The translations under genes were made by a program, and so were the position numbers. The notes under the pieces were generated by a model that made no database searches, had not been told where the DNA came from, and saw nothing but the letters and a program-made list of their open reading frames with translations. Shown here piece by piece: positions 19,021 through 29,473 of a DNA stretch of 64,000 nucleotides. The DNA comes from Vibrio sinaloensis (lineage in GTDB: Bacteria; Pseudomonadota; Gammaproteobacteria; Enterobacterales; Vibrionaceae). Position 1 is the first letter of the stretch. Each line of letters begins with the position of its first letter. The stretch covers positions 744,001-808,000 of the forward strand of contig NZ_CP096199.1 of NCBI RefSeq assembly GCF_023195835.1. The letters run 5' to 3'.

Positions 19021-19045
19021 ATAGAAAAGGGGCATCATGCCCCTT
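19021..19045 (-). terminator. toxS terminator
   Basis: AAGGGGC-ATGAT-GCCCCTT followed by TTCTAT on the minus strand, 10 bp after the toxS stop. It reaches to 4 bp before the chosen start of the TSUP gene, so read-through may be the way that gene is expressed. Confidence 0.8.
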
Positions 19046-19054
19046 CTAGTGATA

Positions 19055-19579
19055 TCAGTTACTAAACAGTACCGTAGAGCCGTGACTTAAGCTAGTCAGG
19101 AGTAGGGTCTTCTCGTTAACGATATCAATACGGCGGCTCTGTTGAGCATCCAGTTTAAAGAACTGAGTGATGATATGCAGTTGTTGCGGAGTAAAGTCTT
19201 TACTCTGTGGTGATGAGACATCTTTGAACTCTGTCGGCGAAATCAACAAGTAGTTGTCGCTGATATCCCATTCTCCCGTTTCGGAAATATTAATCACGCT
19301 TTCAGTGGAGCCATTGAGAGGGTAGAGGCGCATGTTGGAAACACGAATGTATGTGTTGTTGGGTAGGTACTTCACATTAGAGACAACATCGACGCGGCGA
19401 AGTGGTCCTACGGCCTCTTCGGTTTCTTCCTGTAATTGTTCGGTAATGACAGTAACCATCTTTGACTGCCACTCTTTAGATGTGAGTGTCTGTTCAACTT
19501 TCAGATCGCTACCCCAGTAGAGCCAGCTACTAAATAGAGCGGAAGCAATCAACAAAATAATCGCGTACTTTTGGTTCAT
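19055..19579 (-). CDS. toxS: Transmembrane regulatory protein ToxS
   Basis: A 174-residue inner-membrane protein with one N-terminal helix (about residues 5-22, AIILLIASALFSSWLYWGS) and a periplasmic domain. ToxS binds the periplasmic part of ToxR and protects it, and in vibrios the pair senses bile and envelope state. The start is 9 bp downstream of toxR, the normal toxRS operon. Confidence 0.96.
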   Translation of the reverse strand: MNQKYAIILLIASALFSSWLYWGSDLKVEQTLTSKEWQSKMVTVITEQLQEETEEAVGPLRRVDVVSNVKYLPNNTYIRVSNMRLYPLNGSTESVINISETGEWDISDNYLLISPTEFKDVSSPQSKDFTPQQLHIITQFFKLDAQQSRRIDIVNEKTLLLTSLSHGSTVLFSN

Positions 19580-19588
19580 CGTAGGTTC

Positions 19589-20443
19589 CTAGTTGCAGAC
19601 GGTGCCGAGATCAGTTTGCTCCGTCACGATTCTGAGCGTGACGCTTTCCCCTGAATTTGCAAGCGAGTGAATGTAGTTGAGTACCAATTGGCTGTTTTGT
19701 CCGCCGGTTGCTATGACTTCAATTGGGGCCTTATCGCCAGTGTGAGTTTCGTTGTAACTTTTCACACACTGCTCAATTGAAGGGTACCACTCAGTTAGAT
19801 CTGGGTGATTGAGCGGAGTTTTGACTGCAACCTTGTCGTATACGCCCAGTTGTCTGAATTCAGACTCAGCAGGGTTAGTAAATTGAAGCACACAGATAGG
19901 CAGTAGTAATGCCGCTAATAGCAGCAGTTTCGTGCCCCAACTGGTCGAAACTTTGACAGGTGAAGAGCGGGTGATGGGAGCCGGTTCAGTCTGCACTGTT
20001 GGTGCGTCGACATTGGCGGGCTCTTGAGCTGGCGTTTCTGTCTCTAGCGACGCTTCGGTTGGTTCTTCTTGCGGTTCTTCGTTGCCACTCAAAAGTGGCG
20101 TGACACGCTCGACGCTACAAATCAGCTGATAACCGCGTTTAGGCACAGTTTTGACATACATTGGTGATTTAGTCGAGTCATTGAGAAGCTTTCTTAGCGT
20201 TGAAATCGCTTGAGTTAAGCTTGAGTCATCAACCTCGAAGCCTTGGCGGCGCCAAACAAAGTCGTGTAGCTCATTGCGCGACACGATTTCACTCGGTTTT
20301 TCACATAATAAAAGCAGGATACGGCTTTCGTTACTTCCTAGACGGATAAGCTCGTTGTCACTCTCTCTGTCCGTAAGAGAGTTAGTGTTTGGGTCAAAGG
20401 TAAATCTATTTGCAAGATTAAACTTAGTACCTATGTTACTCAT
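19589..20443 (-). CDS. toxR: Transmembrane transcriptional regulator ToxR
   Basis: A 284-residue inner-membrane transcription activator. The N-terminal winged helix (about 1-112) contains LGSNESRILLLL, NELHDFVWRRQGFEVDDSSL and VPKRGYQLIC. A proline/glutamate-rich linker, one membrane helix (about 171-188) and a periplasmic domain follow. The two periplasmic cysteines that form the ToxR disulfide are at about 226 and 283. ToxR controls outer-membrane porins and, in pathogens, virulence genes. The ATG at 20443 gives MSNIGTKF, matching other vibrios; the in-frame TTG just before it is unlikely. It is divergent from htpG, as in V. cholerae. Confidence 0.98.
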   Translation of the reverse strand: MSNIGTKFNLANRFTFDPNTNSLTDRESDNELIRLGSNESRILLLLCEKPSEIVSRNELHDFVWRRQGFEVDDSSLTQAISTLRKLLNDSTKSPMYVKTVPKRGYQLICSVERVTPLLSGNEEPQEEPTEASLETETPAQEPANVDAPTVQTEPAPITRSSPVKVSTSWGTKLLLLAALLLPICVLQFTNPAESEFRQLGVYDKVAVKTPLNHPDLTEWYPSIEQCVKSYNETHTGDKAPIEVIATGGQNSQLVLNYIHSLANSGESVTLRIVTEQTDLGTVCN

Positions 20444-20600
20444 CAATCGGTAGCCATTTTATTAAAAGTTTCGGGGGAGCAAGCACTTACCGAGCATTGC
20501 TGATAAACCAAGCAGATGCCAGTTTATAGTTTTTGATTTTTAAGGGTGTCAAGAATAGTCAAAATAAAAGCAAAAAAACACTGTTTTTATGTTTGTTGAC

Positions 20601-20629
20601 CTTGAATTTACATTTGTCACCCTCATCTT
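20601..20629 (+). promoter_or_regulatory. Heat-shock (sigma-32) promoter of htpG
   Basis: CTTGAA, 13-bp spacer, CCCTCATCT, close to the sigma-32 consensus CTTGAA-N13/14-CCCCATNT. It lies about 80 bp before the htpG start in the toxR-htpG divergent region. Confidence 0.75.
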
Positions 20630-20706
20630 ATTTGGCAGATTACAGCCAAATAGCATTGACAGTATGAATCTATTGGCTTGATAAGTATAGAACTTATGGA
20701 GTTATC

Positions 20707-22611
20707 ATGAGCGAAACAGTTACCCAAAATAAAGAAACTCGCGGCTTTCAATCTGAAGTCAAACAACTACTTCATTTGATGATTCACTCTCTTTACTCAA
20801 ACAAAGAGATTTTCTTGCGCGAGCTGATTTCTAATGCCTCTGACGCTTCTGACAAACTGCGTTTCCAAGCGCTTTCAAATCCTGATTTGTATCAAGGCGA
20901 TGCAGACCTAGGGGTCAAGTTATCGTTTGATGAAAACGCCAACACTCTGACTATTTCCGATAACGGTATCGGTATGAGCCGTGACGATGTGATTGAGCAT
21001 CTCGGCACGATTGCTAAGTCAGGTACGGCTGAGTTCTTCTCAAAACTGTCTGAAGAGCAGTCTAAAGATTCACAGCTTATCGGCCAGTTTGGTGTTGGCT
21101 TCTATTCTGCGTTTATTGTTGCCGATGCGGTCACTGTGCGTACTCGCGCAGCAGGCCTAGCGTCAGATCAGGCGGTACAATGGCACTCGGCAGGAGAGGG
21201 TGAATACACCATCGAGACCATCAACAAAGAGTCGCGCGGTACGGACATCATCTTGCATATGCGCGAAGAGGGCAAAGAGTTCCTCAACGAATGGCGTCTA
21301 CGCGAAGTGATCAGCAAGTATTCAGATCACATCGGTATTCCTGTGTCGATCCAGACGGCAGAGCGCGATGACGAAGGCAAAGAAACCGGCGAGAAGAAGT
21401 GGGAACAGATCAACAAGGCGCAAGCGTTGTGGACCCGCAATAAATCCGATATTACAGAAGAAGAGTATCAAGAATTCTACAAGCATGTTTCTCATGACTT
21501 TGCTGATCCTTTGGTTTGGAGCCATAACCGAGTAGAAGGTAAGAACGACTACACAAGCTTGCTGTACATCCCATCAAAAGCGCCATGGGATATGATGAAT
21601 CGCGACCATAAATCAGGTCTGAAATTGTACGTACAGCGCGTATTCATTATGGATGATGCTGAGCAGTTCATGCCCTCATACCTGCGCTTTGTACGTGGTT
21701 TGATAGATTCCAACGATCTGCCATTGAATGTGTCACGCGAAATCCTGCAAGACAACAAGGTCACTCAATCTCTGCGCAATGCGTGTACTAAGCGTGTGTT
21801 AACTATGCTAGAGCGTATGGCGAAAAACGACGAAGAGAAGTACCAAGCGTTTTGGAAAGAGTTTGGTCTCGTCATGAAAGAAGGGCCGGCTGAAGACTTC
21901 TCAAACAAAGAGAAAGTGGCGGGTCTATTGCGCTTTGCGTCTACCGAAGTCGACTCTGCGGAACAAACCATTAGCTTGGCATCTTACGTTGAGAGAATGA
22001 AAGAAGGTCAAGATAAGATCTACTTCCTCACGGCGGATAGCTACGCGGCAGCGAAGAACAGCCCGCACCTTGAGCAATTCAAGGCAAAAGGCATTGAAGT
22101 TATCTTGATGTACGATCGCATCGATGAGTGGTTGATGAATTACCTGACTGAATTTGATGGTAAACAATTCCAGTCGATCACGAAAGCGGGTCTGGATCTG
22201 AGCAAGTTTGAAGACGAGCAAGAGAAAGAAAAACGCAAAGAGACCGAAGAAGAGTTCAAGTCAGTGGTTGAGCGCACTAAAGAGTACTTGGGTGACCGAG
22301 TGAAAGATGTGCGTACCACCTTCAAGTTAGCGACAACGCCAGCGGTTGTGGTCACTGATGACTTTGAAATGGGCACGCAAATGGCCAAGCTGCTTGAAGC
22401 TGCGGGTCAGGCTGCACCAGAAGTGAAGTACATTTTTGAAATCAACCCTGAGCATGAGTTGGTTAAACGTATGGCAGATGAAGCCGATGAACAAGCGTTT
22501 GGCCGCTGGGTCGAAGTGCTTCTAGGCCAAGCGATGTTGGCAGAGCGAGGTTCGATGGAAGATCCTTCGCAGTTCTTGGGCGCCATTAACACGCTTTTGA
22601 CTAAGGGCTAA
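20707..22611 (+). CDS. htpG: Molecular chaperone HtpG (Hsp90)
   Basis: Cytoplasmic ATP-dependent Hsp90 chaperone, 634 residues, the normal length. The N-terminal GHKL ATPase shows [36 protein letters not shown] and [15 protein letters not shown]. The middle domain shows [10 protein letters not shown]. The dimerisation domain is C-terminal. The gene order htpG-adk-hemH is the standard gammaproteobacterial one. Confidence 0.98.
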   Translation: MSETVTQNKETRGFQSEVKQLLHLMIHSLYSNKEIFLRELISNASDASDKLRFQALSNPDLYQGDADLGVKLSFDENANTLTISDNGIGMSRDDVIEHLGTIAKSGTAEFFSKLSEEQSKDSQLIGQFGVGFYSAFIVADAVTVRTRAAGLASDQAVQWHSAGEGEYTIETINKESRGTDIILHMREEGKEFLNEWRLREVISKYSDHIGIPVSIQTAERDDEGKETGEKKWEQINKAQALWTRNKSDITEEEYQEFYKHVSHDFADPLVWSHNRVEGKNDYTSLLYIPSKAPWDMMNRDHKSGLKLYVQRVFIMDDAEQFMPSYLRFVRGLIDSNDLPLNVSREILQDNKVTQSLRNACTKRVLTMLERMAKNDEEKYQAFWKEFGLVMKEGPAEDFSNKEKVAGLLRFASTEVDSAEQTISLASYVERMKEGQDKIYFLTADSYAAAKNSPHLEQFKAKGIEVILMYDRIDEWLMNYLTEFDGKQFQSITKAGLDLSKFEDEQEKEKRKETEEEFKSVVERTKEYLGDRVKDVRTTFKLATTPAVVVTDDFEMGTQMAKLLEAAGQAAPEVKYIFEINPEHELVKRMADEADEQAFGRWVEVLLGQAMLAERGSMEDPSQFLGAINTLLTKG

Positions 22612-22622
22612 TAGTTAAAAAG

Positions 22623-22657
22623 AACCAAAAAGCTCGCATCTTGCGGGCTTTTTGGTT
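22623..22657 (+). terminator. htpG terminator
   Basis: AACCAAAAAGCTCGCA-TCT-TGCGGGCTTTTTGGTT, a 16-bp arm with one wobble pair, 11 bp after the stop. Confidence 0.92.
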
Positions 22658-23593
<936 letters not shown>

Positions 23594-23629
23594 TTCGCTT
23601 ACCGTGAAATTTGAAAATTTGTTATAGTG

Positions 23630-23658
23630 AAAAGCGACCTGACTAGGTCGCTTTTTTT
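23630..23658 (+). terminator. adk terminator
   Basis: AAAAGCGACCT-GACT-AGGTCGCTTTT with a T run, 36 bp after the adk stop. Confidence 0.92.
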
Positions 23659-23725
23659 ATTGCAAGGTGTTGATCATTCTGATCAAACGCTACGTAAATC
23701 TCTATTTCAGTGTCTATGGGTAGCT

Positions 23726-24682
23726 ATGCAAAATAATAAAAAACAGGGTGTGTTGTTGGTCAATTTAGGGACGCCGGACGCAGCCACAGCCCCTGCGGTC
23801 AAACGATTTTTGAGTCAATTTCTCCACGATCACCGCGTTGTTGATATGACACGTTGGCTTTGGTGTCCTCTTCTTCATGGGGTAATTTTGCCAATTCGTG
23901 CGCCCAAAGTCGCCAAACTGTACCAAAGTGTATGGATGGAAGGTGGCTCGCCATTGATGGTCTACTCAAAACAACAAGCAGATAAGCTACAGGCGAAGTT
24001 AGAGATGCCCGTTGAATTGGGCATGACCTATGGTAATCCAAGTTTGCAAACGGGTTTGCAAGCCTTGCTTGATCAAGGTGTCGAAGATGTGATCGTGCTG
24101 CCGCTATACCCTCAATATTCTGGTACCACAACAGCGGCGGTGTCTGATGGCCTGACTAAGGCGTTCAAACAGTTGCCAGTGATGCCCGGTTTCCACTTTA
24201 TCCGCGATTACTATCAGCATCCTCTTTACATCAAAGCGTTGGCGGCCAGTGTCAAGAGATCGTGGCAGGAAAAAGGCAAAGGGGACTACTTGCTCTGCTC
24301 ATACCACGGAATTCCGAAGCGTTTCGCTGACAATGGCGATGTTTACCCTCAGCACTGTGAGCAGACTACCGAGCTTCTGGCGCGTGAACTTGATTTAACG
24401 CCAGAGCAAATCGGTATGACGTATCAGTCTCGTTTCGGTCGTGAGGAGTGGCTCAAGCCATACACAGATAAAACCTTAGAGACTCTGCCAGGTAAGGGCA
24501 TTAAGAAACTCGATATCATTGCTCCAGCGTTTTCTGTCGATTGCTTGGAAACATTGGAAGAGATTTCTGAGCAGTGCCAAGAGATTTTCCTTGAACATGG
24601 TGGCGAGTCATTTACCTACATCCCATGTCTCAATGACGATGACACTCATATCGAAATGATGGCGGCATTGACCAAAGCTTAG
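23726..24682 (+). CDS. hemH: Ferrochelatase
   Basis: Last step of haem synthesis: inserts Fe2+ into protoporphyrin IX. The protein is 318 residues, as expected. Conserved parts are [11 protein letters not shown] at the start, [10 protein letters not shown], the catalytic SYHGIPKRF (metal-binding His) and the late EELSEQ/EISEQC region with glutamate. The frame is open 33 codons further upstream, but that extension runs through the adk terminator; the ATG at 23726 ([15 protein letters not shown]) is the family start. Confidence 0.97.
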   Translation: MQNNKKQGVLLVNLGTPDAATAPAVKRFLSQFLHDHRVVDMTRWLWCPLLHGVILPIRAPKVAKLYQSVWMEGGSPLMVYSKQQADKLQAKLEMPVELGMTYGNPSLQTGLQALLDQGVEDVIVLPLYPQYSGTTTAAVSDGLTKAFKQLPVMPGFHFIRDYYQHPLYIKALAASVKRSWQEKGKGDYLLCSYHGIPKRFADNGDVYPQHCEQTTELLARELDLTPEQIGMTYQSRFGREEWLKPYTDKTLETLPGKGIKKLDIIAPAFSVDCLETLEEISEQCQEIFLEHGGESFTYIPCLNDDDTHIEMMAALTKA

Positions 24683-25124
24683 TTCCTCAGCAACCCAACC
24701 TACTAATACAAGGCCAGATCTTCTGGTCTTGTTCATTCGTTAATCCCTTCTTAAACACGACGCCACCTCATTCAAAGTGGCTGTGTAAGTGATACCTGTC
24801 GCAGTTTGTGTGAGTGCCTTCCTAAAAAGAACTCAAATAGTGGTGAGCCGACTCTCGTTTTGTATGTCGCTGGACTTTAGTTTATTGCTCTGGGTCACGA
24901 AATGCGTAACCCTGTAATCGTTCTTTTCTTTTATTGCCTTGTTTTAAAAGAAATAATTAAGGTTATGTTTTTTTACAACGAGCCAAGTTGCACTATTCTG
25001 TAATTTATTTTTCAATGAGAATTAAGTCCTCGTTGATAGCAACACTTTTAGGAAGGACGGCCGCTGTGTTGAGAGAGCAATGGCTCCAAGTCAATACAGC
25101 TCACTTTAAAATAGGCAGATGAAC
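24683..25124. other. hemH to KdgM-like porin gap
   Basis: 442 bp without a credible gene. It contains a weak terminator hairpin for hemH (24708-24732), a hairpin GGGTcACG/CGTaACCC at 24894-24914 followed by a T-rich stretch, and the motif AATTAAGTCCTCGTTGAT at 25020-25037, similar to motifs before the two other porin genes. The latter probably belongs to the promoter region of the porin at 25125. Confidence 0.5.
24708..24733 (+). terminator. hemH terminator-like hairpin
   Basis: ACAAGGCCAGA-TCT-TCTGGTCTTGT, 25 bp after the hemH stop, with a weak T tail. Confidence 0.65.
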
Positions 25125-25808
25125 ATGAAAAAATTAATTACTTTTAGCGCACTTTCTCTTGCTGTAACTTCTTCCGCTTTCGCGGCTTCTTCATACGTTA
25201 CTGGTAACGTTCAATTCCACTCTGAAAACAAAAATCCGGACGTAACGTCAACGCTAGAAGCTGGTCATACGTTCGATACCGGCACGACATTATTGACAGA
25301 GTTTGATGGCATTTCACTAGGTAGCTACGAAGATAATTACACCGGTGCTAAGGCGACGCCATTCATTACGTTAGGTATTGAGCAGAGTTACGCTATCAAT
25401 GATAACTTATGGGTTGCTGTTGGTTATCACCACCTATTAAATGATGGTAAAACCGTGCAACATCGCCCACTGGTGAAAATCGGCTACAACTTCGACAATG
25501 GTTTAGCGCTCAGCAATCGTACTCGTTACCACGATATGAAAAATGGTGACAATGACCAACTACGTTTCGATAACCGCATCGGTTACGCAGTCGCTGATAT
25601 GCCTCTATCTCTAGCTTACAACAACGTTTACGTACGTAACGACAAATCAGCCAATACGATGGACCACGAGTTTCGTGCCACTTGGACTCGCGAAGGCGTT
25701 CAACCATACTTTGAGCTACGTAGCCAAGGTCATGGCGCCAAAAATACAGATGGCAGTGATAAGAAAGAAAACACAGCATTCGTATTTGGTGCATCTTACG
25801 GCTTCTAA
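25125..25808 (+). CDS. KdgM-like small outer-membrane porin
   Basis: A predicted 12-strand outer-membrane channel of the KdgM type, about 227 residues. The signal peptide MKKLITFSALSLAVTSSAFA is cut before ASSYV. The rest alternates aromatic and polar residues in beta-strand fashion and ends with FVFGASYGF, a proper outer-membrane C-terminus. KdgM proteins carry acidic oligosaccharides such as oligogalacturonate; no pectin or alginate genes are near, so the substrate is open. I use the ATG at 25125 (AGG nine bases upstream); an in-frame ATG at 25119 is also possible. Confidence 0.78.
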   Translation: MKKLITFSALSLAVTSSAFAASSYVTGNVQFHSENKNPDVTSTLEAGHTFDTGTTLLTEFDGISLGSYEDNYTGAKATPFITLGIEQSYAINDNLWVAVGYHHLLNDGKTVQHRPLVKIGYNFDNGLALSNRTRYHDMKNGDNDQLRFDNRIGYAVADMPLSLAYNNVYVRNDKSANTMDHEFRATWTREGVQPYFELRSQGHGAKNTDGSDKKENTAFVFGASYGF

Positions 25809-25833
25809 GCCACTCTTAATCCTGTCGGTTATG

Positions 25834-25861
25834 AAAAAGCCCAAGCAATTTGCTTGGGCTT
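25834..25861 (-). terminator. copG terminator (bidirectional hairpin)
   Basis: AAGCCCAAGC/GCTTGGGCTT; on the minus strand it runs into TTTTTCAT, 8 bp after the copG stop. It also lies 25 bp after the KdgM-like porin. Confidence 0.88.
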
Positions 25862-25869
25862 AATTGTTG

Positions 25870-26310
25870 TTACTTCGCTTCGTAGTGGCGGTATTCAAAT
25901 ACTTGGCCTTTTTCGTTAAAGGCAAACACCGAGTACTCATCTTGCTTGTCGCCATATTCCATTCCCGGCGAGCCCATTGGCATACCCGGAACCGCTAGGC
26001 CTTTGGCGTTGCGAGGCGGGTTAGCTAAAAAGGTTTTGATGTCTTCAGCGGGGATGTGCCCCTCAAACACATAACCATCAATTTCAGCCGTGTGGCACGA
26101 GGCAAGCTCAGGAGTGATGCCTAATTGTTGTTTGATCGGGTTCATGTTCTCATGCAGTTTCTCTTCGACAGTAAAGCCTGCTTCTTGCATGTGTTTAGTC
26201 CACTCAGTGCAGCAGCCACAGTACGGAGACTTATGGTTGAGTACGTCGGTCGCCAATGCGGTCCCGGAGATAAATAGAGAAGCAGTCAGTGCCAGGGTTT
26301 GTATTTTCAT
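25870..26310 (-). CDS. copG: DUF411 periplasmic copper-resistance protein (CopG/Cot)
   Basis: A 146-residue exported protein: signal peptide MKIQTLALTASLFISGTALA, then the DUF411 core with the metal-binding cysteine cluster SPYCGCCTEW and the conserved LASCHTAEIDGYVFEGHIPAEDI and VPGMPMGSPGME (Met-rich). DUF411 proteins called CopG bind copper clusters; V. cholerae has a homologue beside copA that helps copper tolerance. It starts 8 bp after the copA stop, so it is in the copA operon under the same copper promoter. Confidence 0.88.
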   Translation of the reverse strand: MKIQTLALTASLFISGTALATDVLNHKSPYCGCCTEWTKHMQEAGFTVEEKLHENMNPIKQQLGITPELASCHTAEIDGYVFEGHIPAEDIKTFLANPPRNAKGLAVPGMPMGSPGMEYGDKQDEYSVFAFNEKGQVFEYRHYEAK

Positions 26311-26318
26311 AGTAACCT

Positions 26319-29006
26319 CTACGAAGTTTTGAAGAGTCTCAGGCGATTAGCATTGCTAACGACTGTTATGGATGATAGTGCCATTGCTGCGCCTGCGACA
26401 ACTGGGCTAAGCAAAAAGCCGAAACTGGGGAAAAGAACCCCAGCCGCAATCGGAATTCCCAATGAGTTATAGACAAAGGCACCAAATAAGTTCTGTTTCA
26501 TATTACGCACAGTGGCTTTGGACAGCTCAATGGCGTTGACCACAGCTAACGGAGAAGAGTTGAGCAGCGTCATCTGCGCGCTTTCAATCGCTACGTCACT
26601 TCCGCTCCCCATAGCAATACCAATATCGGCCAGTGCTAGGGCAGGTGCATCGTTCACTCCGTCACCAATCATTGCTACACGACGTCCCTGTTGCTGTAGC
26701 TCCGTTATATGGCCTGCTTTTTCATCGGGCAGTACCTGTGCAATCACTTGTTCAATACCTAACTGCGTGGCAATCGCTTTGGCCACGGTTTGATTGTCAC
26801 CCGTGAGCATAATCGGAGTTATATTGCTGGCTTTTAGGCGCTGGACCGCCAGTTTGGCATCCTGTTTAATCGGGTCGGCGATAGCAATTACCCCAGAGAC
26901 ATTTCCGTCACTGCTCACTACGACAGGGGTCCATGCTGAGTCTAGATAACGCTCAATCACTGATTCTATGCCTGACAAATCCCATGCTTGTTGCTTGGCA
27001 TAGTTGAGCGAAACAATCGCGATTTGCTGGCCATCAATGGTACCCATTACCCCTTGGCCGCGGCGGTTATCGAACAGATTAACTTCGAGAAGAGTCAGTT
27101 GCTGCTGGTTAGCTTTTTCGACGATGGCTTTTGCCAATGGGTGTTCGGAGTGCTTCTCTACCGAAGCAGCAACAGCGAGTAATCGCTCACTATCACCGTC
27201 GATGGCGAACAGGTCTTCAACCGCGGGTTTGCCTTGCGTCAAAGTGCCGGTTTTATCAAATACCACAGTATCGATGCGACTTGCAGACTGCAAAACATCG
27301 GCATCCTTAATTAAAATCCCCATTTCAGCGGCTTTCCCTACGCCGACAGTGACCGATAGCGGGGTTGCTAAACCCAAAGCACAAGGGCAGGCAATAATCA
27401 GCACAGTGGTGGCCACAACCAACATGTAGCTGGCTTTGGGTTCAGGGCCAACAGCGAACCAAACCGCGGCAGATAGGCAGGCAATGGCGACCACAACAGG
27501 CACAAATACCGAAGATATCTGGTCGGCCAATTTAGCGATGGCGGGTTTACTGCTTTGCGCTTCGCGGACCATAGTAATAATGCGCGACAACATAGTGTCG
27601 CTGCCTACTCCTGTCGCTTTAAACAACAACGAACCATCTTGGTTAATCGTGCCTGCAGAGACAGTGTCACCAGCCGCTTTCGCCACAGGTAAGGGTTCAC
27701 CGGTGAGCATTGACTCATCAAGGTAAGATTCACCGGAGATCACTTGACCATCAACTGGGATCTTTTCTCCCGGTCTCACTCGTAACGTCATACCGACAGT
27801 AATGGCATCGATCGCGATTTCACTGTCACCATTTTCGCCAACCAGCGTCGCGGTTTGTGGCTGTAAATTGATTAATGCTTGTAGAGAGCGAGTGGTTTTC
27901 GCCTTGGCTTTGGCTTCAATGTAGTGGCCGAGTGAAATCAAGCCGATAATCATCGCACTGGCTTCAAAATAGACGTGTCGTGAAGCTGCGGGAAACCACT
28001 GTGGAAATGCGACCACTAACATAGAGAATAGCCACGCAGCGCCGGTACCAAGCGCCACCAGAGTATCCATAGTCGCTCGCTTGTGTGTGAGAGCTTGCCA
28101 TGCGTTAGTAAAGAACGAACGACCCGCTGTGGCCAGTAACCAAAAACAGACAGCCCCAACCAGTCCCCATGCCCACTGTTCTTGGCTGTTGCGAATCATC
28201 ATGTTACCGCCAAATACGCCCCACAGCATAAGTGGGCCACCAACCAGCATACCACTAATGGCGCTATTTTTATGATGACGTTGAATCGTTTGCTGCTGTT
28301 TAAGTTGCTGCTGCTGTTGAGTGGCGGGATCGTCCACGATACTCGCTTGATAACCTGCTTGCGTGCTTGCCTCGACAATTTTCTCGACGATTTGATTCGG
28401 TTGTGTAGAAACAAAAACCATAGCACTTTGTTCGGCGAGATTGACTTGCACGCGCTCGACGCCACGAACAGAAGCGAGCGCTTTTTCAACCGAAGAGACG
28501 CAGCTTGCGCAGGTCATTCCTGAAATGAGCAGGTGCACTGTCGCGAGGGGCTGATCCGATGATGTCGGTGTTTGCGCCTCTGTTTCACTGTCAGGTTGCG
28601 CCATGTTGAGCGTATCTTCCGGGCGCTCGTCGCTAGCTTGGTAGCCTAACTCGGCGACCTGACGTTTAATTGTCTGTGCAGAGTGTAGGGTAATAATCGT
28701 CAACTCTGACTTGGACGCTTCAAAGCGGATGTTGCTTTGGTCTTGTTCTAGCGCTTGATTGAGTTTGGTAACACACTTGCCGCAGTTAAGTCCGCTTAAG
28801 TGGAAGTGAAAGCGATTTCCTGCTTGGTAGCCCAGAGATTCGATAGTTTGAGCCAAGGCAGGCAACGAGCTGTCGCTTTCCAACGTAACCAGAGTCGGAG
28901 ATAACTCAAGTATGGTGACTTGATGTTGCTGATTCAACGCGTTTTCTACTTTGCGCGCACATCCCATGCAGTTTAATCCTGAAAGGGGAATTTCATACCT
29001 TGCCAT
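26319..29006 (-). CDS. copA: Copper-exporting P1B-type ATPase CopA
   Basis: Inner-membrane Cu(I) efflux ATPase, about 895 residues. Three N-terminal heavy-metal domains carry CMGC (13-16), CGKC (75-78) and CASC (166-169); E. coli CopA has two. Membrane segments follow, with the ion-path motif [12 protein letters not shown], the phosphorylation motif [13 protein letters not shown], the SEHPLAKAI nucleotide-domain motif and [13 protein letters not shown] use the ATG at 29006 ([13 protein letters not shown]). A MerR-type copper promoter lies upstream, and copG follows in the same operon. Confidence 0.97.
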   Translation of the reverse strand: MARYEIPLSGLNCMGCARKVENALNQQHQVTILELSPTLVTLESDSSLPALAQTIESLGYQAGNRFHFHLSGLNCGKCVTKLNQALEQDQSNIRFEASKSELTIITLHSAQTIKRQVAELGYQASDERPEDTLNMAQPDSETEAQTPTSSDQPLATVHLLISGMTCASCVSSVEKALASVRGVERVQVNLAEQSAMVFVSTQPNQIVEKIVEASTQAGYQASIVDDPATQQQQQLKQQQTIQRHHKNSAISGMLVGGPLMLWGVFGGNMMIRNSQEQWAWGLVGAVCFWLLATAGRSFFTNAWQALTHKRATMDTLVALGTGAAWLFSMLVVAFPQWFPAASRHVYFEASAMIIGLISLGHYIEAKAKAKTTRSLQALINLQPQTATLVGENGDSEIAIDAITVGMTLRVRPGEKIPVDGQVISGESYLDESMLTGEPLPVAKAAGDTVSAGTINQDGSLLFKATGVGSDTMLSRIITMVREAQSSKPAIAKLADQISSVFVPVVVAIACLSAAVWFAVGPEPKASYMLVVATTVLIIACPCALGLATPLSVTVGVGKAAEMGILIKDADVLQSASRIDTVVFDKTGTLTQGKPAVEDLFAIDGDSERLLAVAASVEKHSEHPLAKAIVEKANQQQLTLLEVNLFDNRRGQGVMGTIDGQQIAIVSLNYAKQQAWDLSGIESVIERYLDSAWTPVVVSSDGNVSGVIAIADPIKQDAKLAVQRLKASNITPIMLTGDNQTVAKAIATQLGIEQVIAQVLPDEKAGHITELQQQGRRVAMIGDGVNDAPALALADIGIAMGSGSDVAIESAQMTLLNSSPLAVVNAIELSKATVRNMKQNLFGAFVYNSLGIPIAAGVLFPSFGFLLSPVVAGAAMALSSITVVSNANRLRLFKTS

Positions 29007-29036
29007 AGTCGACACCTCGCATTGCTAGTGTTGCTA

Positions 29037-29067
29037 AGCGTAAACCTTACCGCAAGGGTAAGGTCAA
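29037..29067 (-). promoter_or_regulatory. CueR-type copper promoter of copA
   Basis: On the minus strand: TTGACC (-35), a 19-bp spacer and TACGCT (-10). The spacer holds the dyad ACCTTACC-N5-GGTAAGGT (29044-29064). The over-long spacer with a central dyad is the hallmark of promoters controlled by MerR-family activators such as CueR. No cueR gene is in the window. Confidence 0.85.
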
Positions 29068-29473
29068 GTGACAAATGACAAACGTTAAAAACTGGCTTTT
29101 CGATGCCGAGACCGGAGTCGAGCTTGCGAGTCATTTCAAACTTCCTAGCCAGAAATAATCAAGAACTCTCAATCTGTATCAAGTGAAAGTGATTTGAGTT
29201 ACATATTGATGGCTAATTTCGCGCAGATAACGCTCCGGAGATGATTTTTGACGTTTTTGAATCTTTTTGTTTTCAATTAAGTTATTGATTTGTAATGATT
29301 ATAAATATTTTGGTTATTTTTGATTTGAGCTTGATCAGAGAATTATTTGAGTTAGTTTTTGAAAGAAAAAAAGTTTGCCACTATGCCCCTGTCCATAAAT
29401 AACTCCCTTGAAACAGCGAGTTAGCCCTGCTGGATAGGGAATGAAATTCAAATAAATGTATAGGGTAATTCTT
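29068..29473 (+). promoter_or_regulatory. Upstream region of second porin
   Basis: About 400 bp, strongly AT-rich between 29250 and 29370, with no credible gene. It carries AATTAAGTTATTGAT at 29276-29290 (184 bp before the start codon; the chiP copy is 182 bp before its start) and small hairpins at 29401-29440 in the probable leader. The ribosome binding site is AGGG, close to the ATG. Confidence 0.45.

Noticed and set aside
19018..19038. Longer start for the TSUP permease
   Set aside because: The extra codons are encoded by the toxS terminator hairpin.
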